51,135 bases of DNA from Iodobacter sp. BJB302 (GTDB lineage Bacteria; Pseudomonadota; Gammaproteobacteria; Burkholderiales; Chitinibacteraceae), in NCBI RefSeq assembly GCF_002735645.1, contig NZ_PDZG01000033.1:1-51135 (forward strand), written 5' to 3'. Positions 1 through 8,421 of the stretch are shown here, one piece after another. The notes beneath the pieces are model-generated. The model was not told the DNA's origin. It did no database searches and was given only the letters and a program-made list of their open reading frames with translations. Numbering within the stretch: the first letter of the stretch is position 1; every line of letters starts with the position of its first letter. The position numbers were made by a program, and so were the translations under genes.

Positions 1-203
1 ACAATGCGCCAATGGAAAGTTTTTGGGGCTCATTGAAGAATGAATTGGTTCATCATCGTAGCTATAAAACACGAGCAGAAGCGCAGGAAGAAATCACCGA
101 ATACATTGAAATATTTTACAATCGGATCCGTCGCCATTCGCGTCTGAACGACGAAGCACCAGCGGTATTTGCTAAGCAGTTTGAGCTAGCAAATCAAGAA
201 TAA
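1..203 (+). mobile_element. IS3-family transposase, C-terminal fragment (5' end outside window)
   Basis: The reading frame is open from the left edge and ends at a TAA at 201-203. It encodes NAPMESFWGSLKNELVHH followed by a stretch with YNRIRRHSRL. These are the end of the integrase core (the E of the DDE triad lies in NAPMESFW) and the C-terminal tail typical of IS3-family OrfB transposases. Only about 66 residues are visible, so I cannot tell whether the element is complete upstream. The terminal inverted repeat should lie just downstream, around 204-240, but cannot be fixed without the left end. The fragment flanks the EPS locus. Confidence 0.85.
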
Positions 204-677
204 ACCCAAAGCGTGGTGTCCGTGATTGACGCAGCCCTCATATTTCTTGCCTGCTGCTATCTTATCGCATCCTTTACATCTATCAGCGCTCTGCAGCACG
301 CCCATGTGGCAGAGGCAATGATCAATGGCCCTGCAAGAACTAAACAGATTACAGATCGAAACGGATGCCTCCGGCAGGCGGATTGTAAGCCTTCCTGCGG
401 CACAAATGCATGCATTAGACGTGGCCGCCGCCTTTTTGATTGTTTCTTTAGAGCTTTTAAATGGCAACCAGCGGACCTGCATAACAAAAACAAGCACAGT
501 AAGGATTTATATATAAGCATTTTGTAATATTAAGCAACAATGCAGTAAGTTCAAAATAAAGGTAAACTCCTTGTCATGACATGTAGAAAATATGTCATAT
601 AAGCTTCCAGTAGGAAGTTTGAAATACAAATCAGGTATCTTCTTAGCCGTAAAAGCTCAATAAGTAAGGATTTTGTG
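204..677. promoter_or_regulatory. Non-coding leader region upstream of the EPS locus
   Basis: There is no credible gene in this 474-bp stretch. Several overlapping ORFs of 60-104 codons exist in opposing frames but show no family signature. The first tens of bases probably include the right end of the IS3 element. The AT-rich part from about 500 to 670 is the likely promoter region for epsL. It contains a 10-bp palindrome at 572-581, an ATGACAT/ATGTCAT inverted repeat, and a small hairpin CTTCC-AGTA-GGAAG at 604-617. No -35/-10 pair is convincing by eye. Confidence 0.45.
572..598. promoter_or_regulatory. Palindrome TGTCATGACA and nested inverted repeat, possible operator
   Basis: TGTCATGACA at 572-581 is a perfect 10-bp palindrome. 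The half-site ATGACAT (576-582) recurs as ATGTCAT (592-598) after 9 bases, making a second inverted repeat. It lies about 80-105 bp upstream of the epsL start, where a regulator of EPS transcription would be expected. The regulator is not identifiable from the window. Confidence 0.3.
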
Positions 678-1850
678 ATGTGGTTTCGCGTTTGCCTGCT
701 GGGTTTGTGTTCTTTGGATTATGCACAAGCTGCTTATGGGCCAGAAGACACATTAAAATTAAATGCCAATTTAGCTTCTCAGTTTGATAGCAATTTATTT
801 AAGTTGGATGAAGATTCAGAAAACACACAAACAAGAAAACATGGGCATAAAGCAGATCTGAATTTAGAAACAAAAGTAAGCGGGAGTTTGGATTTAAAGC
901 TGTCGCGTCAGCTATTGCACCTGAATGCGGATGTGAGCCAGATTAATTATCATCATTTCAGCGAGCTCGATCACCAAGAGTGGAATGCTGGCCTGGCATG
1001 GGACTGGTTTATAGGCAGCCGTTTCAGTGGACAGCTTAGTGCAACGACAGCAAGCAAAATGTCGTCTTTTGAAGATAATCTTTTTGCGGGCGAAGGAAAT
1101 AGTGCGCTGGATATGCAGCGCCAGAACAGTATTGCATGGCAAGGCGTGTTGCAATTAAAAAGCACAATTGCAATTATTGCATCTGCGGGAATCAGCACTG
1201 AAGAGCATGATTTAAAAAAATATATAGATGCCAAAAATAATACGGCAAGTTTAGGCCTGCGTTATCAGACAACGAAGGGTAATTATATTTCGATCCGGCA
1301 TGGCTGGCGAAAATACACCTATGATATTGATTTGCCTTTCAGGGCTGGTTTTACCGAGCAAACCAGCTCAATTGATCTGGGCTATTCCCCAAGTTATAAG
1401 CTGATGCTCAGCACCTCAGTGGGGCTGAGCCGCTGGGTCTCTGCATTTAATGATCAAAGCCAGAATACGCCGCAATGGGATCTTGGGCTGACATGGCAAG
1501 CTACAGATAAAACAACTCTAAAAATGGGCTATGGGCAAAGCTTTTCAGAATTCACCAGCGGAGCAGGGCGTAATTTAGATCAGCATTTTAATGCCAATGC
1601 AAAATGGCTGATGACAGATAAGGTGGCCTGGAATATTGAAGCCAACAGGCGTGAGCGCAGTTTTGAAGTGGCCAGCGGTAATGTGCAGAAAAATGAGAAT
1701 ATCAGCAGCTTACGTCTTGGATTAAATTATAAAGCGCTGCAACCTTTAACCATTTCAGGCTATGCTCAGGCAGAGCAAAGAAATAGTGAAGTGATCAATA
1801 GTAATTATAAAGACTATCAGTTGGGCCTGAATGTGAGGTTTGATTATTGA
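678..1850 (+). CDS. epsL: EpsL-type outer-membrane beta-barrel protein of exosortase/EPS locus
   Basis: This is a 390-residue protein with a short hydrophobic N-terminus (MWFRVCLLGLCSLDYAQA), probably a signal peptide. The rest consists of alternating amphipathic strands of beta-barrel type, ending in an aromatic residue (NVRFDY), the usual signal for outer-membrane insertion. The early segment LNANLASQFDSNLFKL matches my recollection of the EpsL family found in XrtB-linked EPS operons. Its likely role is as an outer-membrane component for polymer export. I prefer ATG 678 over GTG 675 because AAGGA at 666-670 is 7 bases away. It is the first gene of the EPS locus, and 112 bp separate it from the next gene. 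Confidence 0.75.
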   Translation: MWFRVCLLGLCSLDYAQAAYGPEDTLKLNANLASQFDSNLFKLDEDSENTQTRKHGHKADLNLETKVSGSLDLKLSRQLLHLNADVSQINYHHFSELDHQEWNAGLAWDWFIGSRFSGQLSATTASKMSSFEDNLFAGEGNSALDMQRQNSIAWQGVLQLKSTIAIIASAGISTEEHDLKKYIDAKNNTASLGLRYQTTKGNYISIRHGWRKYTYDIDLPFRAGFTEQTSSIDLGYSPSYKLMLSTSVGLSRWVSAFNDQSQNTPQWDLGLTWQATDKTTLKMGYGQSFSEFTSGAGRNLDQHFNANAKWLMTDKVAWNIEANRRERSFEVASGNVQKNENISSLRLGLNYKALQPLTISGYAQAEQRNSEVINSNYKDYQLGLNVRFDY

Positions 1851-1962
1851 TCAGCGATAAAACATAAGTAGTGCGTCACTGAAAAATACATTTTTTTTGT
1901 GAAAAGCAGTGTTTTTTTGGCGCATTATTTATGCTTTAAAACTTGCATATATTTGAAACAGT

Positions 1963-3471
1963 TTGCCTCCAGAGGCTTTGAATATTTTGAATGATTCAGT
2001 AAAAAATATCGATCAATATATGGATAAAAATACTTTAGAAGCAAGTCTTGTTTCTGCCCCCAGCTTGCTTGCGGATCGTTTTCGTGAATTTTCTAATGCA
2101 GCGCCTTTTATTAGTTTTTTTAAGCTTTTTATTGACCCTATTATCGTTGTAGCATCACTATACTTACTGTCTGTCCCTTTTAATGTGGCGATGGATGGTT
2201 ATGAGTTTGTTCTTGCAACGCTGTCTTTTTTGCTCACAGCCTTATTGCTGGATGGTATGTTTTTATTTATGCCGGGGTATTCAAGATCCTGGCTGGGGCT
2301 CGGGCGGTTTATTACCGAGTGGCTGGCAGTTGTTGTTGCTTTGGTTCTGATTGGCAGAATTTCAGGATTTATAGATTATTATTATCCGCCATTTATTATT
2401 ACCTGGTTTATTGTTTCACCCTTAGTATTAATTCTGGTTCATGTGGCGATACGGGTTTATGTATTAAGGGTAGATTCGGGCGAAAATGCAGAACGCAGTA
2501 AAGTAGTCGTAGTCGGAATTAATCAGCCCAGCCAGATTCTGGTTAAGAATATTTATGATGAGCCATTTTTAAAAATGGATTTCATGGGCTATTTTGACGA
2601 CAGAGCAACCAGCCGCTTACCAAAAAGTGCTGCTCAGCACTTAAAAGGCTGCCTTGATATGCTGCCAAAATATATTAAAGAGCACGGCATAAAAAAAATA
2701 TTTATCTCATTGCCCATGAGCTCTCAGCCCAGAGTGCTTGAATTAATTGATGAATTAAAAGACAGTACTGCTTCAATATATTTTATTCCGGATTTGTTTG
2801 TTTTCGATTTAATTAATGCCCGGTTTGATAACGTGGCAGGAATGCCTATTGTTGCTATTTGCGAGAGCCCGTTTATGGGCCTGAATGGGGTAATAAAAAG
2901 AATCAGTGATATTTTATTATCACTGCTCATTTTATCCATGATCTGGCCCGTTCTGTTCATGATTGCTTTAGCTGTAAAACTAACCTCTGCCGGCCCTGTA
3001 TTTTTTAAGCAGCGCCGTTATGGCGAGAATGGCGACAGCGTACTTGTATATAAATTCCGATCCATGACTGTAATGGAAGATGGCGATCAGGTTGTACAGG
3101 CCACCAAAAATGATCAGCGCTTAACGCCAATTGGCAGTTTCTTACGTAAATCATCATTGGATGAGCTGCCGCAGTTTATTAATGTATTGCAGGGAAAAAT
3201 GAGCATCGTTGGTCCGCGGCCACACGCCAATGCACATAATGAGCAATACAGAAAACTGATCAAAGGCTATATGATCCGCCATAAAGTAAAGCCGGGTATT
3301 ACCGGCTGGGCACAGGTCAATGGTTTCAGGGGAGAGACAGATACCCTGGAAAAAATGCAAAACAGAATTAAATATGATTTAGACTATCTGCGTAATTGGT
3401 CTGTCTGGCTGGATTTAAAAATCATTATATTAACGGTTGCTGTTATTTTTCGTGACAGAAACGCATACTAA
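1963..3471 (+). CDS. epsB: Undecaprenyl-phosphate sugar phosphotransferase (EpsB/WcaJ type), EPS initiation
   Basis: It transfers a hexose-1-phosphate to undecaprenyl phosphate at the inner membrane and so starts the EPS repeat unit. The N-terminal third has several hydrophobic helices, followed by a nucleotide-binding-like region (VVVVGINQPSQIL). A final membrane segment leads to the bacterial sugar transferase domain, with KFRSMTV, SSLDELPQ, SIVGPRPH and KPGITGWAQVNGFRG. The start is uncertain. No ATG has a ribosome site: TTG 1963 gives 502 residues, TTG 1987 lies 11 bases after AGAGG (1971-1975), and ATG 2020 has no Shine-Dalgarno sequence. The donor is probably UDP-glucose or UDP-galactose, but this cannot be fixed from sequence. 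Confidence 0.9.
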   Translation: MPPEALNILNDSVKNIDQYMDKNTLEASLVSAPSLLADRFREFSNAAPFISFFKLFIDPIIVVASLYLLSVPFNVAMDGYEFVLATLSFLLTALLLDGMFLFMPGYSRSWLGLGRFITEWLAVVVALVLIGRISGFIDYYYPPFIITWFIVSPLVLILVHVAIRVYVLRVDSGENAERSKVVVVGINQPSQILVKNIYDEPFLKMDFMGYFDDRATSRLPKSAAQHLKGCLDMLPKYIKEHGIKKIFISLPMSSQPRVLELIDELKDSTASIYFIPDLFVFDLINARFDNVAGMPIVAICESPFMGLNGVIKRISDILLSLLILSMIWPVLFMIALAVKLTSAGPVFFKQRRYGENGDSVLVYKFRSMTVMEDGDQVVQATKNDQRLTPIGSFLRKSSLDELPQFINVLQGKMSIVGPRPHANAHNEQYRKLIKGYMIRHKVKPGITGWAQVNGFRGETDTLEKMQNRIKYDLDYLRNWSVWLDLKIIILTVAVIFRDRNAY

Positions 3472-3505
3472 AACTCACCTCAAAATAATTCTTAGGGGAT
3501 TCACC

Positions 3506-4402
3506 GTGTTTAAAACAAAAATGAAACCACTGGTTTTAACGATTACAGCTGTAGCATTATTGGCAGGATGTGGTGATAAAGAAGAAAAAAAATCCCCAAG
3601 CCAAGTCTTGGCAACCGTTAATAAAACAGAAATTACAGTGCATCAGTTAAATACATTACTGGGGCGTGTACAGGCAGCAACACCGGCAATGAAACAGCAG
3701 ATGCTGGATCAGCTGATTGATCAGGAATTACTGGTGCAAAAAGCCGCCGAGCTTAAATTAGACAGAGAGCCTAATGTTTTGCAATCGATAGAATCAGCAA
3801 AACGCCAGATTCTTGCTCAGGCCGCGGCAGAGCGTGTATTGGGTAAGCCAGAGGCTTTAAAGCCGGCTGATATTGATAAATTTTATAATGATAATCCTGC
3901 CCTTTTTGCAGAACGCAAAAACTACGAATTTGTAGTATTTAGCGTAGATAAAAAATCATATAACGAAGATTTAACCAGGCAGCTGGATAAGGCGGGTAAT
4001 GCACAGCAGGTTAAAAGTATTTTTACCTCTGCACAGATTAAGTTCAGTGAAAACGAAGTAAAACGGACCGCCGAGCAATTACCTCTTACTTTATTGCCAA
4101 AATTTTCAGCGATGAAAACAGGCGATATCATCACAATGCCGGAAGGCGATAAAGTTGTTTTACTCTTATTAAAAGAAAGCGTTTTAGCACCGGTGCCTAA
4201 AGAGAACGCTTCACCATTGATTCAGCGCTATTTGCAAAATGATAAAGTGCAAACCGACGCTAAAATTAAAATTAAAGCATTGCGCGATGCTGCAAAAATT
4301 GAATACACACAAAAATTTTCAGAGCAGGCACCCGGCGCGAGCAGCCCTGCAGCAGCTGCTGCTGATGATGGCATCAAAGCGGGATTGAAAGGACTTAAAT
4401 AA
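3506..4402 (+). CDS. epsD: EpsD family peptidyl-prolyl cis-trans isomerase lipoprotein
   Basis: This is a 298-residue secreted lipoprotein. From GTG 3506 it begins MFKTKMKPLVLTITAV and continues to LLAGC, a lipobox with Cys22. The start is chosen because AGGGG (3494-3498) sits 7 bases upstream. An open frame reaching back to 3437 overlaps epsB and would bury the signal sequence. The body is SurA/parvulin-like, with VNKTEITVHQLNTLL and a helical chaperone-like region. EpsD proteins are known from exosortase-linked EPS operons and presumably help fold or assemble the envelope export machinery. The C-terminus is Ala-rich. The stop overlaps the epsE start (TAATG). Confidence 0.85.
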   Translation: MFKTKMKPLVLTITAVALLAGCGDKEEKKSPSQVLATVNKTEITVHQLNTLLGRVQAATPAMKQQMLDQLIDQELLVQKAAELKLDREPNVLQSIESAKRQILAQAAAERVLGKPEALKPADIDKFYNDNPALFAERKNYEFVVFSVDKKSYNEDLTRQLDKAGNAQQVKSIFTSAQIKFSENEVKRTAEQLPLTLLPKFSAMKTGDIITMPEGDKVVLLLLKESVLAPVPKENASPLIQRYLQNDKVQTDAKIKIKALRDAAKIEYTQKFSEQAPGASSPAAAAADDGIKAGLKGLK

Positions 4403-5187
4403 TGAAAGTTACCCGAGTAATTGTTTTTGTCTGGGGTTTATTCATCAGTTTTTTTGCAATGGCCACGCCTAATGCAGAGTACCGTCTTGGGCCGGGTGAT
4501 ATTGTAAAAATAAGTATCTATGATCACCCCGATTTAAGTACTGAATTGCAGCTTAATGATAAGGGAGCTGTTTCATTTCCTTTATTAGGCGATATCAAGC
4601 TTTTAGGCTTGCAGTACACAGAGGCAGAGGCTCTTATTGCGGGTAATTTAAAAAAAGGCGGGTTTGTAAATAACCCTAATGTCAGCGTAATGATTTCTCA
4701 ATACCGCAGCCAGCGAATAGCGGTGATTGGTGAGGTCAATCGGGCCGGCCGCTATGCACTTGAAGGTGCGACTGGCCTCGTTGATTTAATTGCAATTGCA
4801 GGGGGGCTGAATTCGAATGCCGGCGATACCATCGTGATTTTGCGCGGATCAGACCGGATTGAATATAGCTTAAGCCAGTCGATGAAATCATCCGACGAAA
4901 CAAAGCGCAATATGGCGGTGGTTAATGGCGATGTTATTTATGTGCCGCGTGCTCAGCAATTTTATATCTATGGTGAGATTAATCGCCCTGGTGCATTTCG
5001 CATGGAGCCTAAAATGACAGTCATGCAGGGGCTGGCTCTGGCGGGGGGCTTTAATCCCCGTGCATCGCAGCGTAATTTAGAAATTCACCGGGTAGATCAA
5101 TTTGGTGTAATGACCACAATAGAAGCAAAACTGACAGATTTTTTGCAGGAAAACGACACTATTTTCGTTCAGGAAAGTCTTTTTTAA
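4402..5187 (+). CDS. epsE: EpsE polysaccharide export protein (Wza-like, SLBB domains)
   Basis: This is a 261-residue periplasmic/outer-membrane export protein. A cleavable signal peptide ends near FFAMA. The polysaccharide-export domain follows (YRLGPGDIVKISIYDHPDLS, residues about 27-110), then two SLBB-type segments, including GEVNRAGRYAL and GEINRPGAFRMEP. No lipobox cysteine is visible, unlike classical Wza, and it is shorter than Wza (about 380 residues), lacking that protein's C-terminal transmembrane helix. A separate outer-membrane component such as EpsL would fit this. It is joined to epsD upstream and to a 36-codon ORF downstream by TAATG overlaps. Confidence 0.9.
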   Translation: MKVTRVIVFVWGLFISFFAMATPNAEYRLGPGDIVKISIYDHPDLSTELQLNDKGAVSFPLLGDIKLLGLQYTEAEALIAGNLKKGGFVNNPNVSVMISQYRSQRIAVIGEVNRAGRYALEGATGLVDLIAIAGGLNSNAGDTIVILRGSDRIEYSLSQSMKSSDETKRNMAVVNGDVIYVPRAQQFYIYGEINRPGAFRMEPKMTVMQGLALAGGFNPRASQRNLEIHRVDQFGVMTTIEAKLTDFLQENDTIFVQESLF

Positions 5188-5297
5188 TGAAACAGCTCTT
5201 CGCAATTTTAAAATCGCCACCGATTACCGGCCAGGGTGAATGGCGTGAATTCAAAAGCAAATATGTACTTATTATTAAAGAGCTTAATTTAATATGA
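5187..5297 (+). CDS. Small 36-residue ORF translationally coupled between epsE and epsF
   Basis: ATG 5187 overlaps the epsE stop (TAATG), and its TGA 5295-5297 overlaps the epsF ATG (ATGA). AGGAAAG at 5171-5177 gives a reasonable ribosome site 9 bases upstream. The predicted peptide begins MKQLFAILKSPPITGQGEWR and ends KELNLI; it is basic and has no recognised family. The frame exactly bridges the otherwise unexplained 106-bp gap and would carry ribosomes into epsF, which lacks a strong site of its own. It could be a real microprotein, a leader for coupling, or chance. Confidence 0.45.
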   Translation: MKQLFAILKSPPITGQGEWREFKSKYVLIIKELNLI

Positions 5298-6691
5298 CAC
5301 TTGAACAATTTATCAATATTTTGCGAGCCAGAAAAATAACAGGTATCAGCATATTTTTCGCTATTATTTTGGCCACTCTGGTCATTAGTTTTCTATTACC
5401 GAAGCAATATACTTCAGATGCCGCGCTGGCCGTGGATGTTAAAGCAACAGACCCTGTTACTGGCCAGCAGGTTGCAGGTTTTTTAGCGCCTAGTTTTATG
5501 GCAACGCAAGTTGAAATGATTGCCAGCCAGAATGGTGCACTTAAAGTTGTGGATGCTTTGGGACTGGCCAAATTGCCAGAAGCACAGGCGCAATTTATGG
5601 AAGCCACCAAAGGAAGGGGCGATATTCGTAATTGGTTTGCCGAGTCTTTATTAAAAGGTTTAGAAGTAAAGCCCAGCCGTGAAAGTAATGTGATTAATTT
5701 ATCATACACAGCAACTGATCCACAATTTGCAGCAGCTTTGGCCAATGCTTTTACTCAGGCCTATATCCGGACTACGGTCGATATTAAAATGGCATCTGCT
5801 CAGCAAAATAATATTTTCTTTCAAGAGCAGTTAAAAACATTGCAGGCTAATTTAGAAAAAACGCAGCAAAAGTTATCTGAATATCAGCAGGAAAAAGGCA
5901 TTGTAGCGACGGATGAGCGGCTCGATATTGAAATGCAGCGCTTAAACGAAATATCCAGCCAATTAGTTGGGGCACAAGCACAAACTTTTGATGCACAAGC
6001 GCGCGCCCGTGGCGGGCAGACGGCCCCTGATGTATTAAATAACCCTCTGATTTTGCAATTAAAGGGCCAGCTTTCTGCACAGGAAGCAAAGTTAAAAGAA
6101 CTGGCTGTTAAAAATGGCCCCAATCATCCGCATTACCGGCAGGCTTTGGCAGAAGTCACTGCAACACAGAATCAGCTGAATGAATTAATGCTGCAATATT
6201 CAGGCGGATTAAGCGGTGTGGCGGGGAATTCTCAATCACGGCAAGCTGCTTTAAATCAGGCGATGAAAGCGCAAAAAGAGCGGGTACTGGAGCTTAAATC
6301 AGGCCGCGCCAATATCGATGTATTGCAGCGCAATGTGGATAACGCTCAGCGCAGCTACGATCAGGCACTGCAGCGCTTTAGCCAGACCATGCTGGAAAGC
6401 CGTGCGGATCAAAGTAATATCACCATTTTGAAATCGGCAATTGCGCCACTCACTCATTCAAAACCAAGAACTTCATTAAATATGCTGCTGGCAGTTTTTG
6501 TTGGTGCATTACTTGCTGTGGCATCGATATTAGCGCTTGAATTTTTAAACAGAAGAATACGTACTAAAGTCGATATTGAAAGCTATTTAGGCCTGCATGT
6601 ATTGGCAGAGCTGGGTAAGGAAGATGCAAAAAAATTATTCGGTAATCAATACCAGGGTAAAAGAAGAGCAACTGCAGGAGATATCGCATGA
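5294..6691 (+). CDS. epsF: EpsF chain-length determinant protein (Wzz family)
   Basis: This is a 465-residue inner-membrane polysaccharide co-polymerase. An N-terminal transmembrane helix (ISIFFAIILATLVISFLL, residues about 17-34) is followed by a long periplasmic coiled-coil region rich in Gln, Ala and Leu (about 160-390). A C-terminal transmembrane helix follows (MLLAVFVGALLAVASILAL). The Pro/Ser-containing turn before the last helix (LTHSKPRTSLNMLL) is typical of Wzz proteins. It controls polymer length together with the Wzy polymerase and the EpsG cytoplasmic partner. The start overlaps the small upstream ORF, and the end overlaps epsG by 4 bases. Confidence 0.9.
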   Translation: MTLEQFINILRARKITGISIFFAIILATLVISFLLPKQYTSDAALAVDVKATDPVTGQQVAGFLAPSFMATQVEMIASQNGALKVVDALGLAKLPEAQAQFMEATKGRGDIRNWFAESLLKGLEVKPSRESNVINLSYTATDPQFAAALANAFTQAYIRTTVDIKMASAQQNNIFFQEQLKTLQANLEKTQQKLSEYQQEKGIVATDERLDIEMQRLNEISSQLVGAQAQTFDAQARARGGQTAPDVLNNPLILQLKGQLSAQEAKLKELAVKNGPNHPHYRQALAEVTATQNQLNELMLQYSGGLSGVAGNSQSRQAALNQAMKAQKERVLELKSGRANIDVLQRNVDNAQRSYDQALQRFSQTMLESRADQSNITILKSAIAPLTHSKPRTSLNMLLAVFVGALLAVASILALEFLNRRIRTKVDIESYLGLHVLAELGKEDAKKLFGNQYQGKRRATAGDIA

Positions 6692-7542
6692 TGGCTGCTC
6701 AGATTGAAAAAACAAATTCAAACAGTAATATTGGTAAATTATTATTAGATAACGGTAAGCTGGATAGTACTCAGGCGGAGAAAGTTCTTCTATTGCAAAA
6801 AGAAGAAGGAATTCGTTTTGGTGAGGCAGCAATTCGTTTAGGTTATATCAGTGAAGCTGATATTCAGCAGGTTTTGGCTTTACAGTTTTCATATCCTTAT
6901 TTGCAAAAAGGGCAATCAAAGCTGAGCCCCAGCCTTGTTGCCGCATATGATCCTTTTGATAAAATTGTTGAAGAAGTACGTTGTTTGCGCAGTCAGATTT
7001 TATTACGTTGGATTAGTCTTGGGCATAAAAGTGTTTTACTTGCATCGTGTGGTGAAGTGGCTGGTGAATTAATTGCTAATTTAGCCATTGTATTTTCGCA
7101 ATTGGGTGAAAAAACTTTACTTGTCGATGCAAATTTACGCCAGCCGCATCAGCATGATTTATTTGGTCTGCAAAATCGTCAGGGCTTCAGTGAGGTTTTG
7201 GCAGGACGCGTATCTATAAAAGCGGCTATTCAGCATGTTGATGGCTTATTGGATTTAAGCGTATTAACTGCAGGAACTAAAGCACCTAATCCCCAAGAGC
7301 TATTATCAAAAGGGGATATGGGGGAGTTTACGGCCGAATTAGAATCTATTTATGATGTGATTTTATATGATGCGCCACCCAGCGCAAAAGCTGCCGATGT
7401 GCAATTGCTGGCTGCAAGAACAAAAGGCGTTATTTTAGTGGCAGTACGTCATAAAACATCACTCAAAGATTTAGCTCAGTTGCGTGATCAGTGTGAAATG
7501 GCGGGTGCCGAGGTATTAGGCTGCGTTTTATTAGGATCATAA
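6688..7542 (+). CDS. epsG: EpsG chain-length determinant tyrosine-kinase homologue with degenerate P-loop
   Basis: This is a 284-residue cytoplasmic BY-kinase-like protein, partner of EpsF. Residues about 14-75 form a small helical domain resembling the MshEN/type II secretion ATPase N-terminal domain. The kinase fold follows, with the A' motif TLLVDANLRQP (about 143-153), NRQGFSEVLAG and the Walker B-like VILYDAPPS. The Walker A position reads SCGEVAGELIANLA (about 120-133), where BY-kinases have GxGKS/T. The lysine and the Ser/Thr are both missing, so ATP hydrolysis or kinase activity is doubtful. There is no C-terminal tyrosine cluster. It is followed by xrtB after 3 bases. Confidence 0.85.
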   Translation: MMAAQIEKTNSNSNIGKLLLDNGKLDSTQAEKVLLLQKEEGIRFGEAAIRLGYISEADIQQVLALQFSYPYLQKGQSKLSPSLVAAYDPFDKIVEEVRCLRSQILLRWISLGHKSVLLASCGEVAGELIANLAIVFSQLGEKTLLVDANLRQPHQHDLFGLQNRQGFSEVLAGRVSIKAAIQHVDGLLDLSVLTAGTKAPNPQELLSKGDMGEFTAELESIYDVILYDAPPSAKAADVQLLAARTKGVILVAVRHKTSLKDLAQLRDQCEMAGAEVLGCVLLGS

Positions 7543-7545
7543 AAG

Positions 7546-8421
7546 ATGAGTTCTTTGCTTGCCCGTTATATTCCGGAATCAATTGTGCAGTTTATCCGGC
7601 AGAATTATTTGCTCATCTTAGGTTTTTCTATTCTTTGCATACCTACTATCGCAGATTTAAGTCAGGATTTATGGCAAACCCCTGAGCAGGGGCATGGCCC
7701 ATTTATTCTGGCGATTATTCTGTGGCTTTTCTATAAGACCAATACAGAAGGCCAGCCAGCAGAGGTGCGAAGCAATAATATTTCGGGAGCCATTCTATTT
7801 TTTGCGGGGGCTTTGTCTTATATTCTCGGCAGGTCACAGGAAATCTGGTTGTTTGAGGTTGGGGCCTTCATTCCCATGCTCTGCGGGCTGATCTTACTTA
7901 TGGCCGGAAGTGCAGCTTTAAAGAAATACTTTTTTGCTATTTCATTTATTATTTTTTTAATTCCATTACCAGGCGTAGTGGTCGATGCATTAACCAGCGG
8001 CTTAAAAAGCCAGGTTTCGCATTGGGCAGAGGTTTTGCTTTATGCGGCTAATTATCCGGTTGCCCGCTCAGGGGTCATGCTGGTGGTAGGGCAATACCAG
8101 CTGTTAGTTGCAGATGCATGCTCGGGTATGAATTCTTTATTCAGCCTGTTTGCACTGGGATTGTTATATATCCACATTGGCGGATATGGTTTTAGCTGGC
8201 GCGGTATTGTGCTGTTTTTATGTGTTGTGCCGATTGCATTTATAGCCAATGTAATCCGCGTGATGATTTTAATATTGGTGACGTATCATTTTGGCGATGC
8301 GGCAGGCCAGGGCTTTATACATGGCTTTGCAGGTATGGTGGTTTTTGCGGTTGCTTTGATTGCTTTTTTTATAACAGATTTTTTACTAGGGCTGATCTTC
8401 GTTAAAAAGGTCGCAAAATAA
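7546..8421 (+). CDS. xrtB: Exosortase B (EpsH/XrtB)
   Basis: This is a 291-residue multi-spanning inner-membrane cysteine protease/transpeptidase of the exosortase family. The catalytic triad expected for the family is present: Cys192 in ADACSGMNSL, Arg238 in ANVIRVMIL and His259 in GFIHGFAGM. EpsI is a separate gene and the neighbours are EpsB/D/E/F/G/L, which matches the XrtB-type arrangement rather than the XrtA-EpsI fusion. Exosortases process PEP-CTERM proteins, yet no protein in this window has a visible PEP-CTERM tail. TTAGGA at 7531-7536 is a weak ribosome site. The stop overlaps the epsI start. Confidence 0.93.
   Translation: MSSLLARYIPESIVQFIRQNYLLILGFSILCIPTIADLSQDLWQTPEQGHGPFILAIILWLFYKTNTEGQPAEVRSNNISGAILFFAGALSYILGRSQEIWLFEVGAFIPMLCGLILLMAGSAALKKYFFAISFIIFLIPLPGVVVDALTSGLKSQVSHWAEVLLYAANYPVARSGVMLVVGQYQLLVADACSGMNSLFSLFALGLLYIHIGGYGFSWRGIVLFLCVVPIAFIANVIRVMILILVTYHFGDAAGQGFIHGFAGMVVFAVALIAFFITDFLLGLIFVKKVAK

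Noticed and set aside
186-527. Overlapping ORFs of 63-104 codons on both strands upstream of epsL
   Set aside because: They overlap each other in several frames, show no domain, signal sequence or ribosome site, and lie in a region likely to be IS end plus promoter.
1917-1935. Possible sigma-54 promoter (TGGCGC...ATGCT) before epsB
   Set aside because: The GG-to-GC spacing is 12 rather than 10 bases and the match to the -24/-12 consensus is poor.
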